From: Pusillibacter faecalis
GTDB taxonomy: Bacteria; Bacillota; Clostridia; Oscillospirales; Oscillospiraceae
DNA: 64,000 nucleotides
Direction of reading: 5' to 3'
Assembly (NCBI RefSeq): GCF_018408705.1
Contig: NZ_AP023420.1
Location: forward strand, 620,001 to 684,000
In this document: positions 15,240 through 23,872 of the stretch, piece after piece
Numbering within the stretch: position 1 is the stretch's first letter
Layout of the letters: each line of letters starts with the position of its first letter
The notes under the pieces: model-generated
Seen by the model: the letters and a program-made list of their open reading frames with translations, nothing else
Told to the model about the DNA's origin: nothing
The model's database searches: none
Program-made: the position numbers and the translations under genes

Positions 15240-15689
15240 ATGGAAATCCGGCATATTTTCGACGAAAAACACACATTTCTTCCTCTGCTGCTTCTTGGCG
15301 ACGAACAGGAGGACATGATCGCGCGGTACCTGGGCCGCAGCGACCTATTCGCCCTGTACGACGGCGGTATTCTCCGCACAGTCTGCGCCGTAATGGACGA
15401 AGGCTGCCACACCTTTGAAATCAAAAATTTGGCTACATCCCCAGCGAGCCAGAGGCGCGGCTACGGCTCCGCGATGGTAGCCTTTGTCGCCCGGCGCTGT
15501 CAGGAATTAGGTGGGCAGCGTCTGCTGGTCGGCACCGGGGACAGCCCCCTAACGCTTCCCTTTTACCGTGCCTGTGGTTTTCGTGAAAGCCACCGGGTTC
15601 CAGATTTCTTCCTGAAGCACTACGACCACCCCATCTTCGAAGCCGGGCAACAGCTGACGGACATGGTGTATCTCTCCATGCAGCTCTGA
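15240..15689 (+). CDS. GNAT family N-acetyltransferase
   Basis: A 149-residue GNAT enzyme that would move an acetyl group from acetyl-CoA to an unknown amine. The acetyl-CoA loop is visible as SQRRGYGSAM near residues 77-86, preceded by the strand FEIKNLATSP and followed by LLVGTGDSPLTLPFYRACGF, the usual motif B with the conserved Tyr. Length fits a single GNAT domain. It is divergent from the small gene at 15183 and has a weak GAGG site ten bases before ATG. The substrate cannot be told. Confidence 0.85.
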   Translation: MEIRHIFDEKHTFLPLLLLGDEQEDMIARYLGRSDLFALYDGGILRTVCAVMDEGCHTFEIKNLATSPASQRRGYGSAMVAFVARRCQELGGQRLLVGTGDSPLTLPFYRACGFRESHRVPDFFLKHYDHPIFEAGQQLTDMVYLSMQL

Positions 15690-15788
15690 TCCTCTTCCCA
15701 CCTCTTTTCAAATATGCTATAATGTTTTCCTAACATCGCTGTCCGCCGCCTCCCGTGGGGCAGCAGGATCAGGGGGGAAAGTGATTCC

Positions 15789-17045
15789 ATGTATTTTTAT
15801 CGTACCGGCGGCGTTCTGGCCGCCTCGTTTCTGCCCAAGCTGCTGCCGGAACCAGCGGTGCCGGGTAGTCCCAGCCTCTTTCTATTCCAGCGTGACCCAC
15901 AGGAAAGTCCCGCCGCCCTCCGGGTGACGGACACCCGTCAGCTCTCCCAAGGGGGCGTGGATGTCTCCTGGCTGGACCCGGCCCGTCGTGGAGCTGCGCC
16001 TGATTTGACACCGGAGGTGACCGCCGCCATCCACGCAGGCACATTGACGGCGGTGAATTTCTCTCACCCCCGTTGGCGGGATGCGTTGTCTTTCTATAAG
16101 CCACGAAAAGGGAAAAAGCGGGTGCACTTGCTGGCGGTGGGGGACGTGGGCGGCACGCTGCTCACCGCCCTGAAGCTGCTGGGCGGCAGCGTAATCTCCT
16201 CCATCGGCATCTGCGACCTGAATGAAAGGGCCGTGGCCCGCTGGAATGCGGAGCTGGGACAAATTTCCTGGCCCTGGGACTATGAGTCCCTGCCGGAGGT
16301 AGAGCCGGTGGAGCCGAACCACCTCTTTGACTGCGACGTATTTCTCTTTGCCGCCACCAGATCCATCCCACCGGTAGATAGTGGCATCCAGGACGTGCGG
16401 ATGGCCCAGTTGGAGGCCAATCGCCCCCTGGTGGAACAGTTTGCCAGGCAAGCCCGGGCAGCGGGCTTCCGCGGCCTCTTCATCGTCCTCTCCGACCCAG
16501 TAGATCCCCTCTGCCAGTCAGTATTCTCGGCCTCCAATCGGGGGCCGGACGGCCGCTGGGACAGCCTTGGGCTCCTGCCGGAGCAGGTGCAGGGTTTTGG
16601 TCTGGGTGTCATGAACGCCCGGGCGGCATTCTTCGCCAGACAGGACTCCCGTTTCGCCACTTTTCTCACTGACGGACGCGCTTTCGGTCCTCACGGCCGA
16701 GGGCTGGTGATCGCCAATTCCCTGTCCCACTATGACAACGCGCTCTCCCAAGAGCTGACGGAACTAACAGAGAGCGCCAATCTCCGCATCCGGGAGCTGG
16801 GTTACAAGCCCTATGTAGCTCCCGCTGTGTCCTCCGGCGCCATGCAGTTGCTGCTGACCCTCCGAGGAGAGTGGCACTGCGGGTCTGTGTGCTTGGGCGG
16901 GATCTGGTTCGGTGTGAAAAACCGCTTCACCCCCCACGGGCTGGAGACGGAGGCCTTGCCAATGCCGGATGCTCTCTTTGCCCGCCTGCGGGAGACGGAG
17001 GCCCAGCTCCGCGCCCTGGTCAGAGAGGAGCTGAGGGAATGCTAA
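15789..17045 (+). CDS. lactate/malate dehydrogenase-like protein
   Basis: The 418-residue protein carries an NAD-type Rossmann fold not at its very start but after about 115 residues: VHLLAVGDVGGTLLTALKLLG, then the acidic strand end SSIGICDLNE. The later NRPLVEQFARQARAAGF and IVLSDPVDPLC resemble the NxPVD loop of lactate and malate dehydrogenases. The long N-terminal extension is unusual for that family, so the enzyme is probably a divergent relative rather than a true LDH. The gene overlaps the start of the next, flavodoxin-like gene by 7 bases, so the two are translationally coupled and may form a redox pair. A TATAAT at 15718 may belong to its promoter. Confidence 0.65.
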   Translation: MYFYRTGGVLAASFLPKLLPEPAVPGSPSLFLFQRDPQESPAALRVTDTRQLSQGGVDVSWLDPARRGAAPDLTPEVTAAIHAGTLTAVNFSHPRWRDALSFYKPRKGKKRVHLLAVGDVGGTLLTALKLLGGSVISSIGICDLNERAVARWNAELGQISWPWDYESLPEVEPVEPNHLFDCDVFLFAATRSIPPVDSGIQDVRMAQLEANRPLVEQFARQARAAGFRGLFIVLSDPVDPLCQSVFSASNRGPDGRWDSLGLLPEQVQGFGLGVMNARAAFFARQDSRFATFLTDGRAFGPHGRGLVIANSLSHYDNALSQELTELTESANLRIRELGYKPYVAPAVSSGAMQLLLTLRGEWHCGSVCLGGIWFGVKNRFTPHGLETEALPMPDALFARLRETEAQLRALVREELREC

Positions 17046-18079
17046 GTGTTGTCCGCCCCGGCGGGCGCGCCTCGGAGCGCTTTGAAGAAACGTTGGCATA
17101 CGCTCTGGAAAAGCACTGCTTCAGTGTCACCACATGTCTGCCGGCTCCTATAGAAAACCGCCAGCTCCTCTTTGCCGTTCCGCTGAACGAAAGCGGCATC
17201 AATTCTGCGTATTACCAGCTGCTGGCTTTTCTCCGCACCCATCCCGGCTCCCTGAAAGGCTGTGTGGGCGGGGTGCTGGTGGACGGCCCCGGAGACCTGT
17301 ATACCAAGTCCCTGGGCCGGGAGCTGGCGCTGGCGGCCAGCCTCGCGGGCTGTACCTTTCCGGGCCGGCCGCTGGTGGAAGCCACCGGCGACCTGAGGAA
17401 CTTCACTGTCCAGGCCAAAAACGCCGGCTGCTCTCTGGAGAAGGCCTACCGCCTGGCAGCGGCAGACCTTGTGGACCGGGTGTGCACCTTTGCCCCGCCC
17501 CGGCATAAGCGCCCACGGCTGCTGGTACTCCACGCCTCCAGCCGCGCCACCTCCAACACCTTAGCCCTGTGGGGCCAGGTGCGCGCCCATCTGTGGGATG
17601 CCTGTGAGATCCAGGAGATCGGCCTGCGCAACGGCACGCTAGAGGACTGCGCCGGCTGTCCTTACACCATGTGTCTGCACTACGGAGAGCAGGGAGAGTG
17701 CTTTTACGGCGGCGTCATGGTCCAAGAGGTCTATCCCGCCATCCGGGAGGCGGACGCGGTGGTGCTGCTTTGCCCCAACTATAACGACGCCCTCTCCGCC
17801 AATCTCACCGCCGCCATCAACCGCCTGACCGCCCTCTATCGCTCCGCCCCTTTCACCGACACGGCGGTGTTTGCCATCGTGGTGTCCGGCTACTCCGGCG
17901 GGGATCTCGTGGCTAGTCAGGTGGTGGGAGCCATGAACATGAATAAGGGCTTCTGGCTGCCCTCGCAATTCTGTATGCTGGAGACTGCCAACGACGCAGG
18001 CACGGCCTTGACCCTGCCTGGAATTGGTGAGAGATTAGATCATTTTGCAGAAAGCATCTTGCATCAGCTGATTGGATAA
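17039..18079 (+). CDS. NADPH-dependent FMN reductase / flavodoxin-like protein
   Basis: The ATG at 17039 overlaps the end of the previous gene and has GAGGAG before it, giving 346 residues. The second half is a flavodoxin-like fold: LLVLHASSRATSNTLALW (FMN phosphate loop), IGLRNGTLEDCAGCPYTMC (the CxGC(x)nC signature of FMN-dependent NADPH reductases of the iron-sulfur flavoprotein type), and ADAVVLLCPNYNDALSANL. The first half (about 165 residues) has a dinucleotide-fold look (GVLVDGPGDLYTKSLGREL), reminiscent of shikimate dehydrogenase-like proteins, but I cannot name it. The protein probably handles electrons for a partner encoded just upstream. Confidence 0.65.
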   Translation: MLSVVRPGGRASERFEETLAYALEKHCFSVTTCLPAPIENRQLLFAVPLNESGINSAYYQLLAFLRTHPGSLKGCVGGVLVDGPGDLYTKSLGRELALAASLAGCTFPGRPLVEATGDLRNFTVQAKNAGCSLEKAYRLAAADLVDRVCTFAPPRHKRPRLLVLHASSRATSNTLALWGQVRAHLWDACEIQEIGLRNGTLEDCAGCPYTMCLHYGEQGECFYGGVMVQEVYPAIREADAVVLLCPNYNDALSANLTAAINRLTALYRSAPFTDTAVFAIVVSGYSGGDLVASQVVGAMNMNKGFWLPSQFCMLETANDAGTALTLPGIGERLDHFAESILHQLIG

Positions 18080-18102
18080 ACCAATATTCATTTGATGCCA
18101 TC

Positions 18103-18142
18103 AATCAGCAGACCCGCACAAAAGTGTGCGGGTCTGCTGATT
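18103..18142. terminator. long hairpin between convergent genes
   Basis: A perfect 18-bp stem (18103-18120 with 18125-18142, loop AAAG). It lacks a long T-run but is placed where it would end the reductase transcript and, on the other strand, the PadR operon. Confidence 0.65.
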
Positions 18143-18196
18143 GTTACGGCTACCATCCATATTCAGGTTGTTCTCGGCGGAATCATAAACTCCCCC

Positions 18197-18880
18197 TCAG
18201 CCAAAGTAAGAGTGCGTTCCCGTCTCAATCTCAAACTCCGTCACCACATTTCCGGTGCTGTCATAGCCGGTCGCCCAGGCATGGCGGCTGGAGTCATAGG
18301 GCCAGGCAGCGATGGTATGGGAGAGCAGAAAGTGGCGATGGCCTTTCCATTCCAGGAAGTCCTCCGGCCCCGCCGGCAGGCAGGCCGCCTCCTCCCACTC
18401 CTCGGTCCCATCCTCATGGTAATAGACACCCCGAACGCTGACTTCTACCCGCTCGATGGCAGGGTCGTCTACCCGGCCATAGTAGTAGCAGACGGTCTCC
18501 TCCCTCTCGTCCCGGCTCATGGTCATCTCCCCGGCGTAGAGAGGTTCGCCGGTGGTGCAGTCCAATGTCCATCCAAAGCCTCCCATCCAGCCGTAGAGCG
18601 ATAGGTAAGTATCTGCCAGAGTCACGGCGTCCTCGGCGGCAGTGAGATAGACCAGATGGGTCCTGTGAATCTCCGGGGCCCAGTCCCGCGCCAGTACTCT
18701 GCCATGGGGCGCTCCTTGGCGCTCCTCTACCTGCCGGATGCCCTGGATGGGCAGGAGAAAGCCGATCTGCATGAAGTGGTTCACCGCCAGCAGGACGAGC
18801 AGAAAGACAGCGAACCGCCGCAAAACCCACCGCCGCCGGACGTACAGCTTCTCCCGTTTGGGTGTTTCCTGCTTACTCAT
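18197..18880 (-). CDS. membrane-anchored protein, unknown (last gene of PadR operon)
   Basis: A 227-residue protein with a basic N-terminus (SKQETPKREKLYVRRRWVLRR), one transmembrane segment (about residues 22-48) and an external domain of about 180 residues rich in Tyr and acidic residues. The repeated elements YYGRVDDPAIERVEVSVRG and YDSTGNVVTEFEIETG suggest a beta-rich fold. Its ATG overlaps the stop of the upstream HAAS-type gene by 4 bases (ATGA). It is therefore probably part of the PadR-controlled membrane module. No family is recognised. Confidence 0.75.
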   Translation of the reverse strand: MSKQETPKREKLYVRRRWVLRRFAVFLLVLLAVNHFMQIGFLLPIQGIRQVEERQGAPHGRVLARDWAPEIHRTHLVYLTAAEDAVTLADTYLSLYGWMGGFGWTLDCTTGEPLYAGEMTMSRDEREETVCYYYGRVDDPAIERVEVSVRGVYYHEDGTEEWEEAACLPAGPEDFLEWKGHRHFLLSHTIAAWPYDSSRHAWATGYDSTGNVVTEFEIETGTHSYFG

Positions 18881-19605
18881 GGCTCCACCTCCGGCAGCGG
18901 GATCTCCACAGTGATGCTCTCGCCAAATCGCTCGTAGCGCAGTGTGATCTGGGAGTCTCCCGGCTCCACCGGTAAGTAGCGCAGCGTATAGTCCGCCCCA
19001 AAATTGCTCTTGCCGCCGCCTCCCATGTTATGCTCCGGAGCCTCTCCCCGCTGGTCCTCTAGAACCACGTTGTTCAAAAGCTGCCCAGATACTACACCGC
19101 CCGGAATCCGGTCATAGGCCGCCATCGCCACCTCCACCGCCCGCACACCGTCCCGGATTCCCACGGAGACCCGGTAGACCCGCAGGACATCGTTACCCAC
19201 TGGAATCCGAATGTCCGGCCGCTCCGTAGCCAGAGCTTCGTAGCTGCTGAAAGTCTCATCCGGTACCGTTCTGGCTTGTATACTCCATAAAAGATTTGAT
19301 AAAATGCCCAATCCCAGCAGCGCCTGGATGCACAGCACAACGGTCAGTGCCACCGCCGCCCGGCTCAAAAGTACGAACCCCCAGCCGGTGTACTGCTTGT
19401 TCAGTTCCCGCCCTACCTCTTTCGGGTCTCCCATCAGGGCCACCGTCCGCTCCTCTGCCAGTGGCTCGTCATATCCAAGGTCCAGCAAGGCACAGATATG
19501 ATCCTCCATATGGGCGTCGATCTCCGCGCGGATCGCCCGCCGCTCATCCTCTGTCACACGGCGCAGAGCGGAGAGCACCGTGTCCGTGTACTCCCGCCGG
19601 GTCAT
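18877..19605 (-). CDS. HAAS (DUF1700-like) domain membrane protein
   Basis: Residues 1-70 (REYTDTVLSALRRVTEDE, later RAEIDAHMEDHI and LMGDPKEVGRELN) match the HAAS/DUF1700 signalling domain that Firmicutes pair with PadR regulators. A hydrophobic segment follows (about 75-100), then an outer domain of about 130 residues. The start overlaps the padR stop by 4 bases and the end overlaps the next gene by 4 bases. Known HAAS proteins sit in PadR-controlled operons that respond to membrane or cell-envelope state. The exact role here is inference. Confidence 0.75.
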   Translation of the reverse strand: MTRREYTDTVLSALRRVTEDERRAIRAEIDAHMEDHICALLDLGYDEPLAEERTVALMGDPKEVGRELNKQYTGWGFVLLSRAAVALTVVLCIQALLGLGILSNLLWSIQARTVPDETFSSYEALATERPDIRIPVGNDVLRVYRVSVGIRDGVRAVEVAMAAYDRIPGGVVSGQLLNNVVLEDQRGEAPEHNMGGGGKSNFGADYTLRYLPVEPGDSQITLRYERFGESITVEIPLPEVEP

Positions 19606-19943
19606 GGGGCCGGATTCAGGCCCAGACTGGACCGCAGCACCGCGTTGATGGCGCTGGAATAGGTCTGCCAGGACTTCGCCTCGCTTTTCAGAAAGGCGGC
19701 TCCCCGCCGGGTCAGATGATAGTACTTCCGTATCCTTCCCGTGGGAGCCTCCTGCTGATACGCCTCCACCAGCCCTTCCCGCTCCAAACCGTGGAGCACC
19801 GGGTAGAGTGTGCCCTCCTTCATCTCAAAGGTGTGGTCCGAGCGGCGGGCCAGCTCCATGATCATCTGGTAGCCATACATATCCTCTCCCGCCAGCAGGG
19901 AGAGCACCAGCAGGTGTGTGTGGTCTATCGTCCTTTTTTTCAT
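19602..19943 (-). CDS. PadR family transcriptional regulator
   Basis: A 113-residue winged-helix protein: LLVLSLLAGEDMYGYQMI, KEGTLYPVLHGLEREGLVEAY and RKYYHLTRRGAAFL are the diagnostic PadR stretches. The start ATG at 19943 has GGAGGAG before it and overlaps the stop of the upstream small gene (ATGA). PadR proteins usually repress their own operon and respond to envelope or small-molecule signals. The operator is probably in the promoter region at 20200-20250, where GTATAC palindromic sequence overlaps the -10 box. Confidence 0.9.
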   Translation of the reverse strand: MKKRTIDHTHLLVLSLLAGEDMYGYQMIMELARRSDHTFEMKEGTLYPVLHGLEREGLVEAYQQEAPTGRIRKYYHLTRRGAAFLKSEAKSWQTYSSAINAVLRSSLGLNPAP

Positions 19944-20167
19944 GGCTCCTCCTTGTCTTTCAGCGCCTGTTCCAGCGCGGCAACCCGTTTCTCCAGTTCT
20001 TCCACCCGGTCCGCCTGTCCCTCGAACAGCTGTGCCAGTACGGTCACTACCAGGGCGCAGAGTACCAGTGCTCCCCAAGTGTTCTGCAACAGCATCCCGC
20101 CGCCAAACAGCAAAAAGCCCCAGATCAGCACCAAACTGGCTGCAAACGTCCCTAAAACACGCTTCAA
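19940..20167 (-). CDS. small membrane protein with coiled-coil tail
   Basis: I take TTG at 20167 as start because GGAGGGGGG sits at correct distance before it; in-frame ATGs 27 and 42 bases upstream have no site. The 75-residue protein has two hydrophobic segments (GTFAASLVLIWGFLLFGGGM and WGALVLCALVVTVLAQLF) and a C-terminal heptad repeat (VEELEKRVAALEQAL). It is the first gene of the PadR operon. Its coiled coil may contact one of the other membrane products. Function unknown. Confidence 0.65.
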   Translation of the reverse strand: MKRVLGTFAASLVLIWGFLLFGGGMLLQNTWGALVLCALVVTVLAQLFEGQADRVEELEKRVAALEQALKDKEEP

Positions 20168-20221
20168 CAGAACTCCCCCCTCCGGCAAATACATCGAGAT
20201 TCTATGCATTTCTTAACAAAG

Positions 20222-20250
20222 AGTATACATAGAAACGCAAGGTATGTCAA
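20222..20250 (-). promoter_or_regulatory. promoter of the PadR operon
   Basis: Minus-strand TTGACA (20250-20245) and TATACT (20227-20222), 17 bp apart, a near-consensus sigma-A promoter. The -10 region includes the palindrome GTATAC, a candidate PadR contact site. Confidence 0.85.
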
Positions 20251-20251
20251 G

Positions 20252-20280
20252 CAAAAAATAACAGCCTTTCAGAAGGCTGC
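20252..20280 (-). terminator. terminator of the DUF3298-type lipoprotein gene
   Basis: A 7-bp stem (20262-20268 with 20273-20279) followed on the minus strand by a U-rich tract (complement of 20253-20260), just upstream of the PadR operon promoter. Confidence 0.7.
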
Positions 20281-20370
20281 TACTCTTCAAAGTACTCGCC
20301 GCATACCACGCTGAAAACCATGCGGGCAGGTGAGGAAAACGCTTACCCGCCCGCACAAACAGGACTGGAA

Positions 20371-21249
20371 TTACGGGCTCTCAAGCTCCAGGATTTCCCG
20401 GGCATGGGAACTGAGATGCGGTTCCATCCACCTGTAAGAGAAACGGAAGGTCTGAGGGCCCAACGCATAAGCCGCCAATTCATAAGGAGAAAAAGTCACC
20501 ACCATCCCCTCCTGATCAAAAGAGACCGCGGCTGTACTCCAGTTAGCGGCAATCTCCCGATAATCCTCCCAGTATGCCTCTGCCGGAATGGTACCGTCCT
20601 GCGCCGGCTCGCCCGCCTGCCGGATGATCTCCTCCGTCACCGCTGCCTGCAGGTCCTGTCCCTCCCCCAGAAGCTGCGGTTCAAAAAATGTCCCCTCTTC
20701 CAGGTCAAAGTTCCAGGCCATCATCCAGGTATTGGGATGGGCCGCGCCATCTATATGGCTATAGTAAACACCAAAAACACTGATTAGATGCTCTGTTTGA
20801 TAAACGCTGCAGTCCAGCTCCAGCACATACCCGCTTGTCCACTCCATCTGCTCCGCCCTGCGCCAATCCAAATCCGCCTGTGCTTCCTGCGTCAGGCCTT
20901 CAAAGTCCTCAGCAGTTACCCAGGTAGAAAAGCGGTCGTTAAAGGCCGCCGCCATCGCCAGAGCCTGTTCCTCTGCCGGTGTCTCCGCATGCTCAATCAC
21001 AGTACCGTCCTCACGCGCCGCCCGCAGTGTTGGCAGTGTATAGCTGTAAGAGACCAAGGGTGTGCCATCCTCAGCAAAGGAGGCATCCTCCCAAGTTTCT
21101 AGCTCCGCCGTATAGCAGATGGCCTCCTCCGCCGTGGATTCCAGCATCGCTGTCGGCGGCAGCGGCGAATTTTGAACATTTTTGACCGCTGCGGCGGAGG
21201 AACAGGCTGTCAGCAGAATCGACATCATCAAAACAAGCAGTGTTGGCAT
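20371..21249 (-). CDS. lipoprotein with DUF3298-type (RsiV-like) domain
   Basis: The 292-residue product starts with a lipoprotein signal (MPTLLVLMMSILLTAC) with AAGGAG five bases before the ATG. The mature protein has an N-terminal part (ICYTAELETWED...SYSYTLPTLR) typical of DUF4163/PdaC-like domains and a C-terminal part with YYSHIDGAAHPNTWMMAWNF and SPYELAAYALGPQTFRFSY, the signature of DUF3298, known from the lysozyme-sensing anti-sigma factor RsiV. Here there is no anti-sigma domain, only a lipid anchor. It probably acts outside the membrane, perhaps binding an envelope ligand or lysozyme-like protein; this is inference. Confidence 0.8.
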   Translation of the reverse strand: MPTLLVLMMSILLTACSSAAAVKNVQNSPLPPTAMLESTAEEAICYTAELETWEDASFAEDGTPLVSYSYTLPTLRAAREDGTVIEHAETPAEEQALAMAAAFNDRFSTWVTAEDFEGLTQEAQADLDWRRAEQMEWTSGYVLELDCSVYQTEHLISVFGVYYSHIDGAAHPNTWMMAWNFDLEEGTFFEPQLLGEGQDLQAAVTEEIIRQAGEPAQDGTIPAEAYWEDYREIAANWSTAAVSFDQEGMVVTFSPYELAAYALGPQTFRFSYRWMEPHLSSHAREILELESP

Positions 21250-21273
21250 AAGGACTCCTTTCCAAGGGGAAAT

Positions 21274-22482
21274 TCACAGGATCACAGGCCCCTCCCTCCA
21301 GGCACTGCCGCCCTTTGCAGCAGCCAGGTCAGGATAAGCCAGTGTATACAGGTCCGCCGCGCGAACCTCCAGATGAAAGAGCGCCTGGGCGTGCCCGCTC
21401 AGGCATCGCACATCGGCGGGCTTCGTCAAAACAGGCACCGCCGCCGTCCTGCGCATCCGGGCCAGCAGCCCCCGGCCGGCCGCATTGGCAGCCAGAACCC
21501 GCAGGTACGGAACCCGTTCTGGAACATCAGAGGGAGTCAATCCCAGATAGGCCCACAGCACAAGCCTCCGCAGGCGGGCATAGGCGTATCGCTTGGTTTT
21601 TGCCGCTTCCAGAAGCTCCAAGAGGGTGGCGGCGCTTCGGCTGGCGCGGTACAGGCGGTTTCCAAGGCCCTCCCGTCCGCTGTCCAGGGCGGCAAAATCC
21701 GTCTCCTCCATGGACCTCAGGCGGGCCAGAACCGCCCGCTCACAGACCTCAGAAAATATGGGGGCCCGGCCAGCTGCCTCTTCCTCCCGATACGCCCGGG
21801 CCATGGCCGGTGTCATCAGATCAAGCGCACGCGCACTCTCTCCCGCCCGCAAAAGTGCTCGGATGGCAGAGGCCGAGGGATGCTCCCCCTGTGGGGTCTC
21901 ACAGTCGTGGGCATCCCCTGTCCGAAGAACCGCCAGCGGCCGGATTCCGGACCGGCGGGCCAGCAGAGCCTTGCAGTATTCCACGCCCAGATTGTTATTA
22001 GGGCTCTTCAGCAAGGCAGCCCGCTGTGCGCCCAGAATTGTTTCCGCCGCCATCTGGCGGCACACGGCAAAGGGCAGTCCCTGATCTAAAAAGCGGCGCA
22101 AATGGCCGCGGTAGCACTCCGAGCGCAGGCACGCCGCCGTCTCCATCAGTGCCGGTATGTCCGCGCACTCGCTGCCAAAGGCCAAATATGTCACAAGGCC
22201 CGTGGACTCCAGAATCTCCACAGCGCCATCAGCAAATCCCTCTGCCGAGGAGATTGCCCAGGGCAGGGGAAGCTCCAACACCAGGTCCAGGCCGCTTTCC
22301 ACCGCAGCCCGCGCCCGGGCCTGCCGGCCAAGCAGGGCAAAATCTCCCCGCTGGACAAAGTTCCCGCTCATGACGCCGATCACTGCGGTATCTGCTCCCA
22401 AGGCAGCCCGCGTCTGCCGCAGCAGGTGCAAATGGCCGGTATGCATGGGATTGTATTCTATAATCATACCCGCAGTTTCCAC
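21274..22482 (-). CDS. tmcAL: tRNA(Met) cytidine acetate ligase TmcAL (YlbM family)
   Basis: TmcAL uses acetate and ATP to make N4-acetylcytidine at the wobble base of elongator tRNA-Met. The 402-residue protein shows METAGMIIEYNPMHTGHL (nucleotidyltransferase HxGH), GVMSGNFVQRGDFAL, LPLPWAISSAEGFADGA and LLKSPNNNLGVEYCKAL, all family hallmarks. I place the start at GTG 22482, which has GGGGTG before it and gives the standard length; the frame remains open far upstream but that part lies opposite ackA. It is divergent from ackA, fitting because it uses acetate that AckA helps to balance. Confidence 0.93.
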   Translation of the reverse strand: METAGMIIEYNPMHTGHLHLLRQTRAALGADTAVIGVMSGNFVQRGDFALLGRQARARAAVESGLDLVLELPLPWAISSAEGFADGAVEILESTGLVTYLAFGSECADIPALMETAACLRSECYRGHLRRFLDQGLPFAVCRQMAAETILGAQRAALLKSPNNNLGVEYCKALLARRSGIRPLAVLRTGDAHDCETPQGEHPSASAIRALLRAGESARALDLMTPAMARAYREEEAAGRAPIFSEVCERAVLARLRSMEETDFAALDSGREGLGNRLYRASRSAATLLELLEAAKTKRYAYARLRRLVLWAYLGLTPSDVPERVPYLRVLAANAAGRGLLARMRRTAAVPVLTKPADVRCLSGHAQALFHLEVRAADLYTLAYPDLAAAKGGSAWREGPVIL

Positions 22483-22517
22483 AAAATTCACCCCAATTTG
22501 ATAACAAAAAAATGACA

Positions 22518-22563
22518 TTTCGGTAAAAATAGTGGTTGTCACCGAAAAAAACTCTGCTATAAT
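22518..22563 (+). promoter_or_regulatory. ackA promoter with candidate operator
   Basis: TTGTCA (22536-22541) and a consensus TATAAT (22558-22563) with 16-bp spacing. An inverted repeat TTTCGGT (22518-22524) and ACCGAAA (22541-22547) brackets the -35 box and could bind a regulator. Confidence 0.7.
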
Positions 22564-22659
22564 GTGGTATAGTGGCCTGATTTTGGAGGCCTTGTGGCAG
22601 TATTTTATATGATTTCGGGAGCGGCCGCAAGCCCTCCCAAAAAAGAGGAGAGGTAATCC

Positions 22660-23868
22660 ATGAACATTCTTGTTATCAATGCCGGCAGTTCTTCCCTCAA
22701 GTATCAGCTTCTCAATCCTGACAGCGGCGTGCTCTTGGCCAAGGGCCTGTGTGAGCGCATTGGGATTGACGGCAAATTTACCTATAAGCCTCAGGCGGAG
22801 GGTAAAGAGGTTTTGAAGGCCGTGGACGTTGCCATGCCCACACACTCCGAGGCAATCCAGGCCGTGCTGAACGCTCTGGTGGACCCCAAGAACGGCGTGG
22901 TCGGCTCCATGAAGGAGATTGATGCCGTCGGCCACCGGGTGGTGCATGGCGGCGAGGCCTTTGCCGGCTCCGTTCTCATCACCGACGAGGTGATGAAGGC
23001 CCTGGAGGACTGCATCCCTCTGGCGCCCCTTCACAACCCCGCCAACATCACCGGCATCAACGCCTGCACTGCCGTCATGGGCAAAGAAGTTCCTCAGGTG
23101 GCCGTGTTTGACACCGCTTTCCACCAGACGATGCCCCCTAAAGCGTATATGTATGCCCTGCCCCACGCCTATTACGAAAAGGACAAGGTCCGCCGCTACG
23201 GATTCCATGGTACCTCGCACAAGTACGTCTCCACTCGCGCCGCGGCCATGCTGGGCAAAAAGCCTGAGGAGGTCAAGCTGATCTCCTGCCACCTGGGCAA
23301 TGGCTCCTCCGTTGCTGCCGTGGACGGCGGCAAAAGCGTGGACACCTCCATGGGCTTCACCCCCCTGGCGGGCGTACCGATGGGAACCCGGTCCGGCGAT
23401 GTGGATGCGGGCATTTTGCAGTACCTGATGAACAAGTACGGCATGGATATTGACCAGATGCTGGACGTGCTGAACAAGAAATCCGGCGTGGAGGGGCTCT
23501 CCGGTGTCTCCTCTGACTTCCGGGACCTGGAAAATGCCGCAGAGGAGGGCAATGAGCTGGCAATTCTGGCCCGGGACAAATTCGCCTATGAGGTGAAGAA
23601 GTATGTGGGCGCCTATGCGGCGGCTATGGGCGGCGTGGACGCCATTATCTTCACCGCCGGTGTGGGTGAGAATGACGGCGGCATTCGAACTGCCATCTGT
23701 CAGGGACTGGAGTTTATGGGGGTGAAAATGGACCCCGCCACTGCCGGCATTCGCGGTGAAGAAGCTGTGCTCTCCGCGCCCGATTCCAGTGTCAAGGTCC
23801 TTCTAATCCCCACCAATGAGGAATTGATGATCGCCATGGACACTGCCGCTATCGCATCCGGCAAATAA
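22660..23868 (+). CDS. ackA: acetate kinase
   Basis: AckA makes ATP from acetyl phosphate in fermentation, giving acetate. The 402-residue length is standard. Motifs: NAGSSSLKYQ at the N-terminus, GHRVVHGGE near residue 89, FDTAFHQTMP near 148, YGFHGTSHKYV near 180 and FTAGVGEND near 330. GAGGAGAGG precedes the ATG. A GC-rich hairpin lies in the leader just before it. No pta gene is adjacent. The flow from acetyl-CoA to acetate probably depends on a phosphotransacetylase outside the window. Confidence 0.98.
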   Translation: MNILVINAGSSSLKYQLLNPDSGVLLAKGLCERIGIDGKFTYKPQAEGKEVLKAVDVAMPTHSEAIQAVLNALVDPKNGVVGSMKEIDAVGHRVVHGGEAFAGSVLITDEVMKALEDCIPLAPLHNPANITGINACTAVMGKEVPQVAVFDTAFHQTMPPKAYMYALPHAYYEKDKVRRYGFHGTSHKYVSTRAAAMLGKKPEEVKLISCHLGNGSSVAAVDGGKSVDTSMGFTPLAGVPMGTRSGDVDAGILQYLMNKYGMDIDQMLDVLNKKSGVEGLSGVSSDFRDLENAAEEGNELAILARDKFAYEVKKYVGAYAAAMGGVDAIIFTAGVGENDGGIRTAICQGLEFMGVKMDPATAGIRGEEAVLSAPDSSVKVLLIPTNEELMIAMDTAAIASGK

Positions 23869-23872
23869 TTTG

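Noticed and set aside
22621..22637. 17 bases GCGGCCGCAAGCCCTCC identical in the ackA leader and near the MATE promoter (35245-35261).
   Set aside because: Orientation relative to the genes is opposite and a single match of this length in a GC-rich window may be chance.
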